From an uncultured bacterium (GTDB lineage: Bacteria; Verrucomicrobiota; Kiritimatiellia; RFP12; UBA1067): 57,397 nt of DNA. Under the pieces are notes generated by a model. The model ran no database searches, was not told the DNA's origin, and was given only the letters and a program-made list of their open reading frames with translations. The stretch spans positions 1 to 57,397 of the forward strand of contig CACZHC010000018.1 of assembly GCA_902780865.1 (NCBI GenBank), given 5' to 3'. Each line of letters begins with the position of its first letter. The first letter of the stretch is position 1. The translations under genes were made by a program, and so were the position numbers. Positions 1-8,888 of this stretch are shown one piece after another.

Positions 1-366
1 CGTCATGACGCCGGCATTCGCCATGTGGAGCCGCGCGATCGCACTCTTGTAGTTCGCCTCGTAGACAAGCGGGTCGATTTCAGCGACGACCTGCCCGTTG
101 GTCACGACGTCGTTGTAGTCGACGTAGAGCTTTATGAGCTTGCCGTTGACCTGTGCGCCCACGGGAATCCCCTTCGAGGAATTGCGCGGCGTGATGGAGC
201 CAGTCGCGGAAACCGTGCGAACGATGTCCGTGCGCGCTATGGGGGCGGTGCGGTAGGACGGCGCCTTGCGGCTCGGGACGAGCGACTTGCCTTCGCCGCA
301 GCCCACGACGAGCGCAAGGCAACCAAGCAGCAACGCGGCGCAAGCCGCCTCATTTTTCGTCTTCAC
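1..366 (-). CDS. HlyD/MacA-type periplasmic adaptor lipoprotein, C-terminus cut by window edge
   Basis: First 122 residues of a membrane-fusion protein that would link an inner-membrane pump to the TolC-like channel encoded just upstream. Seen: a GTG start at 366 with a strong Shine-Dalgarno GGAGGAG seven bases upstream; a hydrophobic signal ending in V-V-G-C with the lipobox Cys at residue 23; then the typical adaptor entry 'RTVSATGSITP' and 'GAQVNGKLIKLYVDYNDVV', followed by 'GQVVAEIDP', the first half of the lipoyl-like hairpin domain. The start codon overlaps the end of the TolC gene by 17 bases, so translation is probably coupled. Family knowledge: MacA/HlyD proteins are about 370-400 residues, so roughly two thirds lies beyond position 1. 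A MacB-type ABC pump is likely to follow. The ATG at 353 is out of frame and not the start. Confidence 0.9.
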   Translation of the reverse strand, partial: MKTKNEAACAALLLGCLALVVGCGEGKSLVPSRKAPSYRTAPIARTDIVRTVSATGSITPRNSSKGIPVGAQVNGKLIKLYVDYNDVVTNGQVVAEIDPLVYEANYKSAIARLHMANAGVMT

Positions 367-1780
367 TGATCGTCTCCTCCGTGTATTCGGGCCAGCGGCC
401 CACAACCCTGAAAAGCTTTGCCTCGGCGATCTGGCCGCGGTAGAACGCGCGCACGCGGTCGCCGAGCGACGAGGCGTATCCCGCCACGGCGTCGGTGAAT
501 TCAATGCGGCTCACGTCACCGACCTGGTACTGCTCGCGCACCGTGTCGAGGTTCTCCTTGCCGCTCCTGACGCTTGTGCGGGCGGCCTCGAGCGCCTCAA
601 GGGCGTTGTCGCGCTCGGCGACGGCGAGCTCTATGTCGCGCGAAAGCTCGAGCTCGGCGGCGTCTACACTGGCTGCGGCGGAATCAAGCGCGATTGTCGC
701 GCGCTCCACGGCGGCGGTCTTGCGCCAACCCGTGAAGAGCGACATCGCGCCGTTCACGCCCCAGCGCCAATACCAGAGGGGGTCGGCCCAGTTCAGCGCG
801 ATGCTGGCGCTAAGCGTCGGATAGAGGTTTGCCACCGCCACATCGACCTCGTGAGACGCGGCCCTGAGGTGCGCACGGGCGGCCTGCACCGATGGCGCGT
901 TCGTGCACGCGACGCCATAGAGCTCCGAGGCACCAACTGAAGTGTCCGCGAGCGAGCGGAGGAGCTGCGAAAGACCGGCGTCGCGCGGGCCGAGAACAGT
1001 CCTGAAATCGCCTGACGCGGCGTCAACACCCAGCGCCGCCATAAGCTCGGCACCGGCAGTCACTACGTCGTTCGACGCCGCGACGACGTTCTGCACGGCC
1101 TTTGCGAGATCGAGCTTCGCCTTGAGGACGTCGAGTTCCTTCGCCTCGCCCTGCTCCTTCCTGAGCTCCGCCTGTTCGAGATGCTCCGCGTACTCGGCTT
1201 CGTTCGTGAGTGCGACTTCGAAAAGCGCCTCGTTCCTGAGGAGCGTGAAATACCCGGTCGACACTTCCTCGAATACGGAATATCCAGTGCTGATAAGGGT
1301 CGTCTCGGCTGCGATGACTTCCTCGGAAAGAGCACGCGCTTCCGCGGCGTTGCGACCGAAGTCGTAGATGAGAATGTCGAGCGAGAGCGCCCCCGAGGCG
1401 GAGCCGTCGGTCTTCCCGTGAAGACTGTAGCCGGACTTCGACGCCTCCGAGCGACTTATCGACGCCGAGGCGTCCAGCGCCCCCCAAGGGGTCGACGAGA
1501 GGAGCGGCGCATCTGCCGCGACCTGCCTGAGGGCCATACGCGCATCCTCGACGGCGAGACGCGCACGAACCATAGAAGGCCGGGTTGCGAGCGCAAAGTC
1601 GACAAGTTGCGCGAGATTGCACCCCTTGAGATCGACCTTCTCGGTGCGGGCTTCGGCCCCAATGCCTCGGTCGGCATACGACTTCTGGGCGCTCCGCGCC
1701 TCACGAACGGCATGATATGTGCCGCATCCCGCAAAAACGGCGGCAAGCGCAAGGGCTTGGAAAATCCGTATTGTGCTCAT
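350..1780 (-). CDS. TolC-family outer-membrane efflux lipoprotein
   Basis: 476-residue outer-membrane channel of the TolC/OEP family, partner of the adaptor downstream. Seen: an N-terminal lipoprotein signal with a Cys at residue 19 (AVFAGC), then two alternating helical halves rich in Ala, Glu and Leu typical of OEP repeats, including 'LVDFALATRPSM' near the start and 'VREQYQVGDVSRIEFTDA' near the end. The latter is the conserved TolC-family motif for the last coiled-coil strand. The length matches the family. It has its own promoter (-10 box seven bases before the ATG) and no Shine-Dalgarno, so it may be translated from a leaderless mRNA. Its position after the glycosyltransferase operon suggests export of a product, but the substrate cannot be read from the sequence. 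Confidence 0.92.
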   Translation of the reverse strand: MSTIRIFQALALAAVFAGCGTYHAVREARSAQKSYADRGIGAEARTEKVDLKGCNLAQLVDFALATRPSMVRARLAVEDARMALRQVAADAPLLSSTPWGALDASASISRSEASKSGYSLHGKTDGSASGALSLDILIYDFGRNAAEARALSEEVIAAETTLISTGYSVFEEVSTGYFTLLRNEALFEVALTNEAEYAEHLEQAELRKEQGEAKELDVLKAKLDLAKAVQNVVAASNDVVTAGAELMAALGVDAASGDFRTVLGPRDAGLSQLLRSLADTSVGASELYGVACTNAPSVQAARAHLRAASHEVDVAVANLYPTLSASIALNWADPLWYWRWGVNGAMSLFTGWRKTAAVERATIALDSAAASVDAAELELSRDIELAVAERDNALEALEAARTSVRSGKENLDTVREQYQVGDVSRIEFTDAVAGYASSLGDRVRAFYRGQIAEAKLFRVVGRWPEYTEETISEDEK

Positions 1781-1787
1781 TGGCGGT

Positions 1788-1816
1788 ATTTTAGCAAAAT
1801 CACGCGCTCACGCCAA
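1788..1816 (-). promoter_or_regulatory. sigma-70 promoter of the tolC/adaptor operon
   Basis: On the minus strand TTGGCG (1816-1811), 17-base spacer, TAAAAT (1793-1788). Only seven bases separate the -10 box from the ATG at 1780, so the predicted transcript start falls at or within a base or two of the start codon. No Shine-Dalgarno is visible. Confidence 0.6.
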
Positions 1817-1839
1817 TACACCGCATGCTTTTTACGGAC

Positions 1840-2877
1840 TCAGGCGCCAACGGACAAAAGACCGTTCATCTTGTCGGTGAAAACAGACTTCGCAAACCGC
1901 CGGGCGTTTTCGCGACAGGCGGCGCCAGCGATCTCTTGCGACTCGAACTCTTCTATCGCCGCACAAAGCGACTCTATCGTCTGCTCCTTGAAGAACATTC
2001 CCGTCCGCCCTTCTACGACGGTCTCCAGCGCACCGCCCGCTCCATACGCAATGACGGGGCATCCGGCGGCCTGCGCCTCGACGGGAACGATGCCAAAATC
2101 CTCAAGCCCAGGGAACAGCAGCGCCTTGGCGCCGGCGTAGAGCCCGCGCAGCTCCTCGTCCGTCGCAACCCCGCCGCCTGCGACGACGAGCTCGCGCCCC
2201 ATCTTTGCGCACGCCGCGCGCGCAAGGTCAAGCCGCTTGTAGGCGACAGGTGCGCCGACAAAGAGGTAGTAGTCGCCTGACGTCCTCTCTGCCGCGGAGA
2301 AAAACTCGACATCGACCGGCGGATGCACGACGACCGAGTCGCGACCGTAGATGCGCTTGATGCGCTCCGCGACAAAAGCGGAGTTCGCGACGAATTCGTC
2401 GACGGACTCGGCGCTTTTCAGGTCTTCGCGGCGCAGATAGCCGGTGAAGAGCTTCATTGAAAGCTTCCCTGCAAGCCCTGCCGAACGATAGTATTCGTCG
2501 TGCATGTCCCAGAGGTAGCGCATCGGCGTGTGGCAGTAGCAGACATGGCGCGCACCCTTCGGCTTGCGGATTCCCTTTATCGGACCGGATTCGCTGGACA
2601 CTATGAGGTCGTAGCCGTCAAGTCCAAGAGACCGCGACGCCATCGGCATAAGCGGGAGATAGGCCTGTGGCTTGCGGCGCCCGAACGGCAGACGGGCGAT
2701 GAAACTTTCCGTCACCAGATGTCCCTTCCACCTCATCCCCCTTCCCTCATCCCTCATCCCTTTTCCAAATACGTGCGTAAAGATGTCCGCCTCAGGCAGC
2801 ATCTCCCCGATTGCGGCCAGGACCTTCTCGCCGCCGCGCACGTTCGTAAGCCAGTAGTGGAGAAGAGCCGTCCTCAT
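1840..2877 (-). CDS. GT4-type glycosyltransferase
   Basis: Retaining, GT-B fold glycosyltransferase, 345 residues from the ATG at 2877; this start overlaps the stop of the preceding gene as ATGA, which favours it over an upstream in-frame start at 2907. Seen: N-terminal 'LLHYWLTNVRGGEKVL', a motif common in GT4 enzymes of O-antigen clusters, 'YCHTPMRYLWDMH' in the acceptor domain, and the C-terminal donor site 'GLEDFGIVPVEAQAAGCPV', the family's E-x7-E element. It acts at the cytoplasmic face of the inner membrane on a lipid-linked glycan. Last gene of the rhamnose operon. An odd tract of CCCTCATC repeats codes for 'GMRDEGRGMR' near residues 50-60. Donor sugar unknown. Confidence 0.9.
   Translation of the reverse strand: MRTALLHYWLTNVRGGEKVLAAIGEMLPEADIFTHVFGKGMRDEGRGMRWKGHLVTESFIARLPFGRRKPQAYLPLMPMASRSLGLDGYDLIVSSESGPIKGIRKPKGARHVCYCHTPMRYLWDMHDEYYRSAGLAGKLSMKLFTGYLRREDLKSAESVDEFVANSAFVAERIKRIYGRDSVVVHPPVDVEFFSAAERTSGDYYLFVGAPVAYKRLDLARAACAKMGRELVVAGGGVATDEELRGLYAGAKALLFPGLEDFGIVPVEAQAAGCPVIAYGAGGALETVVEGRTGMFFKEQTIESLCAAIEEFESQEIAGAACRENARRFAKSVFTDKMNGLLSVGA
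2731..2760. repeat. short intragenic CCCTCATC-type repeat
   Basis: Three near copies of the octamer CCCTCATC on the plus strand inside the glycosyltransferase gene, coding for a Met/Arg/Asp/Glu/Gly-rich loop. It keeps the frame and sits in a variable surface loop of the GT-B fold. Confidence 0.6.
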
Positions 2878-3788
2878 TTCGCCGCCTCCAACAGCCGTGC
2901 CAGACATGCGGCGTCCTCAACTGGAAACAAGGCCGCCTTCGGATAGTCCTTCAAGACATCGCGATTGCCGGGGCAATCCGAAGCGATGATGCTCCTACCA
3001 CGGGCGACTGCCTCCAAAAGCAGATAGGGCATTCCTTCCCAACGGCTCGGCGCGACGAGATGTCGGGCGCACGTCATATAGACGCCCGCGTCGGGAATCT
3101 CCCCGGCAAACTCGAAGATATCCGCTACGCCACGCGCGAAAGCATCCGCCTTCGTCCGCTCGAGGGTGTCGCCGCCGCCGACCATCAGAACGCGCTTGCG
3201 CGCAAGGCGCAGAGCTGACTGCGCAGCTGCAACTGCCGCGACGAGGATGTCCTGCCCCTTCTGGAAATCAAACCTGGCAATGCAGACGAATGCGAACTCG
3301 TCTGTACGGTAACGCGTGCGGAAGTCGGACGAGAACTCTGCGGGATCGACCGTGTTCGGCTCCACTTCAACAGGCAGATTCCCGCCATAGAGCCGATGGA
3401 TGTCCGCCGCGTCTGTATCGGTCAACGCAACCAGCCGGTCGCACTTCCGGTAAAGCCACCTTTCAAGCGAAAGGCGCAGCCAGCGTCGCAAGCGGTTCAA
3501 CGGCGTCTTCGGAAGAAAGTCATACCTACGCAGGTGAATGCCGTGGACGGTGAACACAACCTTTCCCTTCGGCTTCACGAGCGGATTGCGGAACAGCTGC
3601 AGAAGAGCCTTCAAGTGATTGACGTGGATCACTTCTGCGCCCCAGGCGTTCATTTTCGCCGCGACACATTCGCCGCGACAGGAGAAGAACACCCGCGACT
3701 CGTCGCCCGGATGCGCGGCGATCTTCCGGCGGATGTACTCCATCCCACCGCCGACGGAATCACGGTCAATGAGATATGCAATCTTCAT
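2874..3788 (-). CDS. GT4-type glycosyltransferase
   Basis: 304-residue glycosyltransferase. The start at 3788 begins 'MKIAYLIDRDSVGGGMEYI' and overlaps the upstream stop as ATGA; a longer reading to 3908 adds 40 residues with no family similarity and runs into the neighbour. Seen: the Gly-rich acceptor-side loop 'SVGGGMEY', 'VVFTVHGIHLRRYDF', 'FVCIARFDFQKGQDILV' opening the donor domain, and 'SRWEGMPYLLLEAVARGRS', the GT4 donor-phosphate/sugar motif. Part of a tight string of four glycosyltransferase genes joined by ATGA overlaps, so the proteins are probably made in step and work on one glycan. Specificity cannot be assigned. Confidence 0.9.
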   Translation of the reverse strand: MKIAYLIDRDSVGGGMEYIRRKIAAHPGDESRVFFSCRGECVAAKMNAWGAEVIHVNHLKALLQLFRNPLVKPKGKVVFTVHGIHLRRYDFLPKTPLNRLRRWLRLSLERWLYRKCDRLVALTDTDAADIHRLYGGNLPVEVEPNTVDPAEFSSDFRTRYRTDEFAFVCIARFDFQKGQDILVAAVAAAQSALRLARKRVLMVGGGDTLERTKADAFARGVADIFEFAGEIPDAGVYMTCARHLVAPSRWEGMPYLLLEAVARGRSIIASDCPGNRDVLKDYPKAALFPVEDAACLARLLEAAK

Positions 3789-4624
3789 GCAAACAGCACC
3801 AATGCGAGGTTTCGCAGGACTCCCTGCTTGAAAAGCCCGTGACGAAAAATCGCCGCGCGCCGGCCAAGGTAGCCGATGCGCGGGAAGTTTGCCAGCGCGC
3901 GGACGCACTCGGGCGACGCGCCACCGAACCTGTCCACAAACGCCGCGGCCTGCGCGATGTTGGCCGAAAGCCGCGACCGAAACGCCGCCGCGCCCTCGCG
4001 CGCCCGCCGACCGCAGTGCGCGGCGTCCGCCGCCGTGGCGCCAATCGCGTTCGCGCCATGCTGCCTGTAGTCGAGAAGCGGCGCGTCAACGAATCCGATC
4101 CTGCCGAACGCCGCGGCCACAAGGACAATCCAGCTGTCATGCATAAGCGCGGCAAAAGGCACATCCCCGGCTTTTTCGCGAAGCGCAGCGTTGAACAGCA
4201 TGAGATTCCCCGCGATGAAATTCTGCATAAGAAGCCGTGGCAGGGACAGTCCGCGCACGACATCAACTCTCTGGCGAGACAGGAACGTGCCTGGCAAAGG
4301 ACGCAGTTCAGTATCCGTCACAACCGAATCGCAAAAGACCAGCGCCGGGGTGTCTCGTCCGTATCTGGACTCCAAATCTGACATACATTCCATCATCCTC
4401 GCAAGCTTGTCCACGTGCCACACATCGTCCTGATCGCTGAAGGCGACGTACGAGGCCTTCGACTCGGCAAGCAGTGCGGAGAAGTTCGCCGCCGCGCCGG
4501 CACCATCCTCGTCCTCGCGACGGATGAGATTGACATCGACGTCCCTCTGGCTGCGGATGGAGTCCACCTGCTCCCGTAGCATGTCGGGGTCGGGCCTATA
4601 AGTCGCAAGAAGGACATCAATCAT
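3785..4624 (-). CDS. GT2-type glycosyltransferase, rhamnosyltransferase-like
   Basis: 279-residue GT-A fold enzyme. The chosen ATG at 4624 (MIDVLLATYRPD) has GAGAGG eight bases upstream; a GTG at 4630 is in frame but too close to that site. Seen: 'VLLATYRPDPDMLREQVDS', metal-binding 'FSDQDDVW' (DxD), 'QNFIAGNLMLFN' and 'LMHDSWIVL', a pattern typical of GT2 rhamnosyltransferases of O-antigen clusters. The catalytic region fills the first 220 residues; the C-terminal 60 residues are helical and may be membrane-apposed. It sits after the GT2-RgpF fusion and before two GT4 genes. The rhamnosyl call is an inference from similarity of motifs and the rfb genes alongside. Confidence 0.85.
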   Translation of the reverse strand: MIDVLLATYRPDPDMLREQVDSIRSQRDVDVNLIRREDEDGAGAAANFSALLAESKASYVAFSDQDDVWHVDKLARMMECMSDLESRYGRDTPALVFCDSVVTDTELRPLPGTFLSRQRVDVVRGLSLPRLLMQNFIAGNLMLFNAALREKAGDVPFAALMHDSWIVLVAAAFGRIGFVDAPLLDYRQHGANAIGATAADAAHCGRRAREGAAAFRSRLSANIAQAAAFVDRFGGASPECVRALANFPRIGYLGRRAAIFRHGLFKQGVLRNLALVLFA

Positions 4625-4636
4625 CTTCACACCCTC

Positions 4637-6916
4637 TCAGAACAGTAGCCGCAACACGTCAATTTCATGGTCGGGACCGAACTCCGCCAGCAGAATGCAA
4701 CAGCGGTGCTGGCCGTCGATGACAACGTTTCCCGCGCCGCTGACGACGGGCATCCTCCGCGGGTCATAGCTCCGCATCGACGCCCTCAGCGCCTCGAAGC
4801 GCGGCACGGACATCGCGAATCCCGTGAGTCGGAGGTTGGACCGGCAGTAGTCATCGTAGCCCACCGTGTCGCCGCAGAGGTAACGATAGGGCGCGCACGC
4901 GGAGAGCGGCACGACATCGCCGTCGTTCGTCTTCCGGCGGATGTCGCCCAGGCGCAGTCGAACGACCTCGTAGCTGGTGAGCGAGCGCGACTCCAGCACG
5001 CGGTAGAAGAATTCCGCGTCCAACTCAAACCGAGGGTCCTCGAGCAGACGCAGCGGGCTACTGGCGCGGCAGCGAGCGACATCCACGGGGTACTCGACGT
5101 GCGCCACGGGCAGGCCCATTATCCGACCGGCGGCCGCGAAGCATATCCAGCGCTCGAGCGCATGCGCCCGCGAGAAGTTGCCGCGGCGCGTCGGCTCAAA
5201 GTCCGACTCCGCCAGACCCAGCGCCTTGAAGGGGGCGAGCGCGGAGGGACGGGCGGCGAAGCACGTGCCGGCCACGAAACGGTAATCCTCCACGAACGGA
5301 AGTCCCTGCTCGGAGCAGAAATCACGGACTAGGCGCACCTTGTGGCGAGGATCAGCGACAATCAGATGCTCGGCCGCGACGAGATCGGCCTTGCCCGTGC
5401 GGATCGCCGCCAGCGCGGCGTGCGCCGTCTTGCCGCCGAGTATGCCGTCGAATAGCCCTAGAAACCAGTCCCAGCGCTTGAAAACCTGCCCATACATATA
5501 AAGAAACGGACGTGTGACGCTCTTCGCGTGTATCTTGAACACGACGTCGTACCGCGCGAGATCCAACTCGGCCAGCGCACGGGCAAACGGCCAGATGTCG
5601 AAGCCGCGGTTCGCACACGTGAAGACGCGAACCTCGGGCGCGAACGCCCGGATTGCGGAGAGGGTCTTCTCGGAGATGCGGCCCTCCGTGACGGTGACGA
5701 CAAGATCGTGGCGATAGGGAGAAAGGTTGCGCAGGTATTCCGCAACAACCGGCCAGGCCGCGTCGTAGTAGAGGTGGAGCACGACGACAATGCGCAGTCC
5801 CTGATTGCGGGCGATCTCCTCTTTCATGGATACCAGCCCCTCGGCACGTTCACGTGCTAAACGCGCGCGCACGGCGCGCGGCAGACGGTAGGAGGGCTGC
5901 AGTCCGGACGATGCCTCGCGGGCGTCTCCATTGTCCGGATCAAGCCCTTTTATCCAGCAGACGAAACCGAACGGCAAGAAACCGCACACGGGTTCGCGTG
6001 GAAATGAAATGCCATACGTGCGCGCCGCGTAGGCTCGTTGCAGGGAATATGGCGCCAGGCTCTTCAGCAGGCGGCGCAGGCGCTTGCGCATCGACCCTGC
6101 ACGTGGCGGCGCGCCGCAAGCGAGTCGCCAGCACGAAGTCAGGGGATGCTGCCGGCGGAGAAGCCGCGAACCCGCCACGACGAACTGGCGATGGCGATCA
6201 GAATAGTCCGTCGCGCCGTGGTCCGAAACCATCTGCGAGGAATGCATGCGCCACCGCGTCAGGACACGGTCCACATAGAGGATGCGCCCAGAATAGCACA
6301 GCTGCCGCCAGAGCCACCAGTCCAGGGCCGAGGGCCGGCCGACGGGATTGAAGTCGCAGGCCAGGAGCGCGTCGCGCCGCGCCATGGCGCAGGAAAAGGT
6401 CAGGACATGGTTGAGGTCGCGAAACGCTGCAGGCGCGATGCGGTTGAGACCAGGGTGGAGAAGCCGCCGCTGCCGGCCGCTGACCGCGGCCATGTCCGCG
6501 CAGCGCACCGGGTCGCCGAAAAGTTCGACCTCGTTGACAACGAGCGCGGGGCGGGCGCCGCAGGACCCAACAGCCGACGCCAGCACCTCTAGGTGGTCCG
6601 GCGTCCAGAGGTCGTCCGCCTCGCAGAACGCCACGTATTTACCGTGCGCGGCGCGCACGCCCAGCTCGACCGTCGCCGGAAGGCCGTGGTTGCGTCCGTC
6701 GGGATGCGTCAGCAGGCGGATCGACACGTCGCCGCCGGCATGCGCATTGGCAAAGGAGCGAACTGCCGTGATGCTTCCATCCGTAGATCCATCGTCGACA
6801 ACCACAATCTCGAAGTCGCGCCAGGTCTGCGCCCAGAGACCGTCCAATGCCTCAACCACGAGCGTCTCGTAATTGTAGCTAGCAACGACGACGCTGACTG
6901 ACGGAGCTCCGCTCAT
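4637..6916 (-). CDS. GT2 - RgpF - ParB-like fusion glycosyltransferase
   Basis: 759-residue three-part protein. Residues 1-240 are a GT2 domain ('VSVVVASYNYETLVVEALDG', 'VDDGSTDGS', 'CEADDLW'). Residues about 370-610 match the rhamnan-synthesis protein F family (RgpF): 'VVVLHLYYDAAWPVVAEYL', 'NRGFDIWPFARAL', 'FKIHAKSV', 'GTCFAARPSAL'. The last 120 residues end with 'NVVIDGQHRCCILL', the D-G-x-H-R signature of ParB/sulfiredoxin-like folds. Family knowledge: RgpF acts in rhamnose-glucose polysaccharide synthesis. The ParB-like tail is unusual on a glycosyltransferase and its role is unknown. First gene after rfbB, so it probably uses dTDP-rhamnose (inference). A paralogue with the same order of parts lies at 18714-21335. 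Confidence 0.88.
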   Translation of the reverse strand: MSGAPSVSVVVASYNYETLVVEALDGLWAQTWRDFEIVVVDDGSTDGSITAVRSFANAHAGGDVSIRLLTHPDGRNHGLPATVELGVRAAHGKYVAFCEADDLWTPDHLEVLASAVGSCGARPALVVNEVELFGDPVRCADMAAVSGRQRRLLHPGLNRIAPAAFRDLNHVLTFSCAMARRDALLACDFNPVGRPSALDWWLWRQLCYSGRILYVDRVLTRWRMHSSQMVSDHGATDYSDRHRQFVVAGSRLLRRQHPLTSCWRLACGAPPRAGSMRKRLRRLLKSLAPYSLQRAYAARTYGISFPREPVCGFLPFGFVCWIKGLDPDNGDAREASSGLQPSYRLPRAVRARLARERAEGLVSMKEEIARNQGLRIVVVLHLYYDAAWPVVAEYLRNLSPYRHDLVVTVTEGRISEKTLSAIRAFAPEVRVFTCANRGFDIWPFARALAELDLARYDVVFKIHAKSVTRPFLYMYGQVFKRWDWFLGLFDGILGGKTAHAALAAIRTGKADLVAAEHLIVADPRHKVRLVRDFCSEQGLPFVEDYRFVAGTCFAARPSALAPFKALGLAESDFEPTRRGNFSRAHALERWICFAAAGRIMGLPVAHVEYPVDVARCRASSPLRLLEDPRFELDAEFFYRVLESRSLTSYEVVRLRLGDIRRKTNDGDVVPLSACAPYRYLCGDTVGYDDYCRSNLRLTGFAMSVPRFEALRASMRSYDPRRMPVVSGAGNVVIDGQHRCCILLAEFGPDHEIDVLRLLF

Positions 6917-6928
6917 GCAAGCTTTGCC

Positions 6929-8017
6929 TCATCTAGCGGTTCCAAGACGCTGGCCAGAATACTTCTTCTCGTGGATGGGCTTCCACCACCACTCGTTGTC
7001 GAGATACCACTGGACAGTCCTGCGGATCCCCGTCTCGAAATTCTCGCGCGGCCGCCAGCCGAGCTCGTTCATGAGCTTAGCCGGGTCGATCGCGTAGCGG
7101 AGGTCGTGTCCCGGGCGGTCGGCGACATAGGTGATAAGCTCTTCATACTTCCCCGCCGCACGCGGCCGCAGCTCATCCAAGATCGCGCAGACGGTCTTCA
7201 CGACTTCGAGGTTGGTGCGCTCGTTGTGCCCGCCCACGTTGTACGTCTCGCCGGGCACGCCCTTCTCGTTCACGAGGAGAAGCGCCCGAGCGTGGTCGTC
7301 GACATAGAGCCAGTCGCGCACATTCGCGCCCTTGCCGTAGACCGGCAATGGCTTCCCGTCAAGGCAGTTTAGGATGATGAGCGGGATGAGCTTCTCCGGG
7401 AAGTGGTAGGGACCATAGTTGTTCGAGCAGTTCGTAATCAAGGTCGGCATCCCGTATGTGTCGCGCCACGCCCTGACGAGGTGGTCGCTCGACGCCTTAG
7501 AGGCGGAGTACGGCGAATGGGGCGAGTATGGCGTCTTCTCGGTAAAGAAGCCGGTATCGCCGAGCGTGCCGTACACCTCGTCCGTCGAGATGTGCTGGAA
7601 GCGGAACGCCGCGCGGCCCACGTCGTCGAGCGTCTTCCAGTACTTGAGGGCGGCCTGAAGGAGCGTAGCGGTGCCGACGACGTTCGTGCGGATGAACTCG
7701 CCCGGGCCGTCGATCGAACGGTCGACGTGCGACTCGGCCGCGAGATGGAAGATCGTGTCGGGACGGAATTCGGCAAACGCGCGATCCATCGCCTCCTGGT
7801 CGCAGATGTCCGCCTTGAGGAAGGAAAGCCGCGGGTTGGACGAGGTGAGCGTCTCGGGATCGAGCCCGACCTCCTTAAGCGACTCCGGGACGCCCGCGTA
7901 CGTTAGCTTGTCGACGACGAGAACCGTCGCCTCGGTCTCCTTGAGGAGAAGCCGCGCGAGAGCGGAACCGATAAAGCCGGCGGCGCCGGTCACGATGCAT
8001 CGTTTGGAATAGGCCAT
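6929..8017 (-). CDS. rfbB: dTDP-glucose 4,6-dehydratase
   Basis: Converts dTDP-glucose to dTDP-4-keto-6-deoxyglucose, second step of dTDP-L-rhamnose synthesis, in the cytoplasm. 362 residues, full length for the family. Seen: NAD-binding '[14 protein letters not shown]' at the N-terminus, catalytic 'STDEVYG' (Asp-Glu pair), '[15 protein letters not shown]' (active-site Tyr-x3-Lys), '[17 protein letters not shown]' and '[14 protein letters not shown]'. Good Shine-Dalgarno AAAGGAGA before the ATG. It lies in the order rfbC-rfbA-rfbD-rfbB in one operon with one-base gaps or overlaps between the first genes. Confidence 0.97.
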   Translation of the reverse strand: MAYSKRCIVTGAAGFIGSALARLLLKETEATVLVVDKLTYAGVPESLKEVGLDPETLTSSNPRLSFLKADICDQEAMDRAFAEFRPDTIFHLAAESHVDRSIDGPGEFIRTNVVGTATLLQAALKYWKTLDDVGRAAFRFQHISTDEVYGTLGDTGFFTEKTPYSPHSPYSASKASSDHLVRAWRDTYGMPTLITNCSNNYGPYHFPEKLIPLIILNCLDGKPLPVYGKGANVRDWLYVDDHARALLLVNEKGVPGETYNVGGHNERTNLEVVKTVCAILDELRPRAAGKYEELITYVADRPGHDLRYAIDPAKLMNELGWRPRENFETGIRRTVQWYLDNEWWWKPIHEKKYSGQRLGTAR

Positions 8018-8029
8018 TTTCTGTCTCCT

Positions 8030-8887
8030 TTACTGGGCACTAAACTCTAACTTCATGAACTCCGCAAGCGCCTCGCGCCAATCAGGCATTGGCGGAAGGC
8101 CTGAAATCCTAAACATCATCTTGTCCAGGCGAGAATTCTTCGGCCTCGGCGCAGGACGCGGAAATTCTTCGGTGGTGCACGGCTGGATTGCCTGACGCCG
8201 ACCGGCGATGCGGAATATCTCCTCTGCGAACTCGGCCCATGTCGCCTCGCCTTCGCATGTCATGTGGAAGGTACCGCGGAGCTTTGGCCTTTCAAGAAGG
8301 TGGCCCAGCTGCCTGGCAACGGCCAGCGCGCTCGTCGGGTTGCCATGCTGGTCTGCAACGACCTTCAGCACCGGGCGGGAGCCGTCGGCAAGGTTCATCA
8401 TGGCGTGGACGAAACTCGGCCCGCCAAAGCCATAGAGCCAGCTAATGCGGCAGATGCAGTGGTCGGGACAAAGCTGCCTAACAAGCTCCTCTCCCGCAAA
8501 CTTGCTTTTCCCGTAGACCGTGTTGCCTCCGTTTGCCGCGTCGAACTCGCAATACGGCCTGTCGGAGTCTCCAGCAAAGACATAGTCGGTCGAGATGGCA
8601 ATAAGCCGCACGCCCCTTCGGTTGCACGCAGCGGCGACATTGGCAGTGCCACGTGCGTTGAGCCTGTAGGCGAAGTCGACCGCATCTTCGCACTTGTCGA
8701 CCGCCGTCATTGCCGCACAGTGGATCACTGCGTCCGGCCGCTCGTCGGCAATGACGCGGTCAATGCATTCCTCGTCCGTTATGTCCGCCTCCGGAAGGTC
8801 GGACGGCACGATTTCGAAGCGATCCCCCAGCACGCGGCAGATCGTTCGCCCGAGCATGCCCTTCCCGCCCGTGAGAAGCACCTTCAT
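8030..8887 (-). CDS. rfbD: dTDP-4-dehydrorhamnose reductase
   Basis: Last step of dTDP-L-rhamnose synthesis: reduces dTDP-4-keto-L-rhamnose with NAD(P)H. 285 residues, normal length. Seen: 'VLLTGGKGMLGRTICRVLG' Rossmann nucleotide-binding start, 'HCAAMTAVDKCEDAVDFAYR', 'STDYVFAGDSDRPYCE', 'YGKSKFAGEELVRQ' (Tyr-x3-Lys), and 'RISWLYGFGGPSFVH'. Its ATG follows the rfbA stop by a single base, so translation is likely coupled. No abnormal residues seen. Confidence 0.96.
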   Translation of the reverse strand: MKVLLTGGKGMLGRTICRVLGDRFEIVPSDLPEADITDEECIDRVIADERPDAVIHCAAMTAVDKCEDAVDFAYRLNARGTANVAAACNRRGVRLIAISTDYVFAGDSDRPYCEFDAANGGNTVYGKSKFAGEELVRQLCPDHCICRISWLYGFGGPSFVHAMMNLADGSRPVLKVVADQHGNPTSALAVARQLGHLLERPKLRGTFHMTCEGEATWAEFAEEIFRIAGRRQAIQPCTTEEFPRPAPRPKNSRLDKMMFRISGLPPMPDWREALAEFMKLEFSAQ

Positions 8888-8888
8888 G

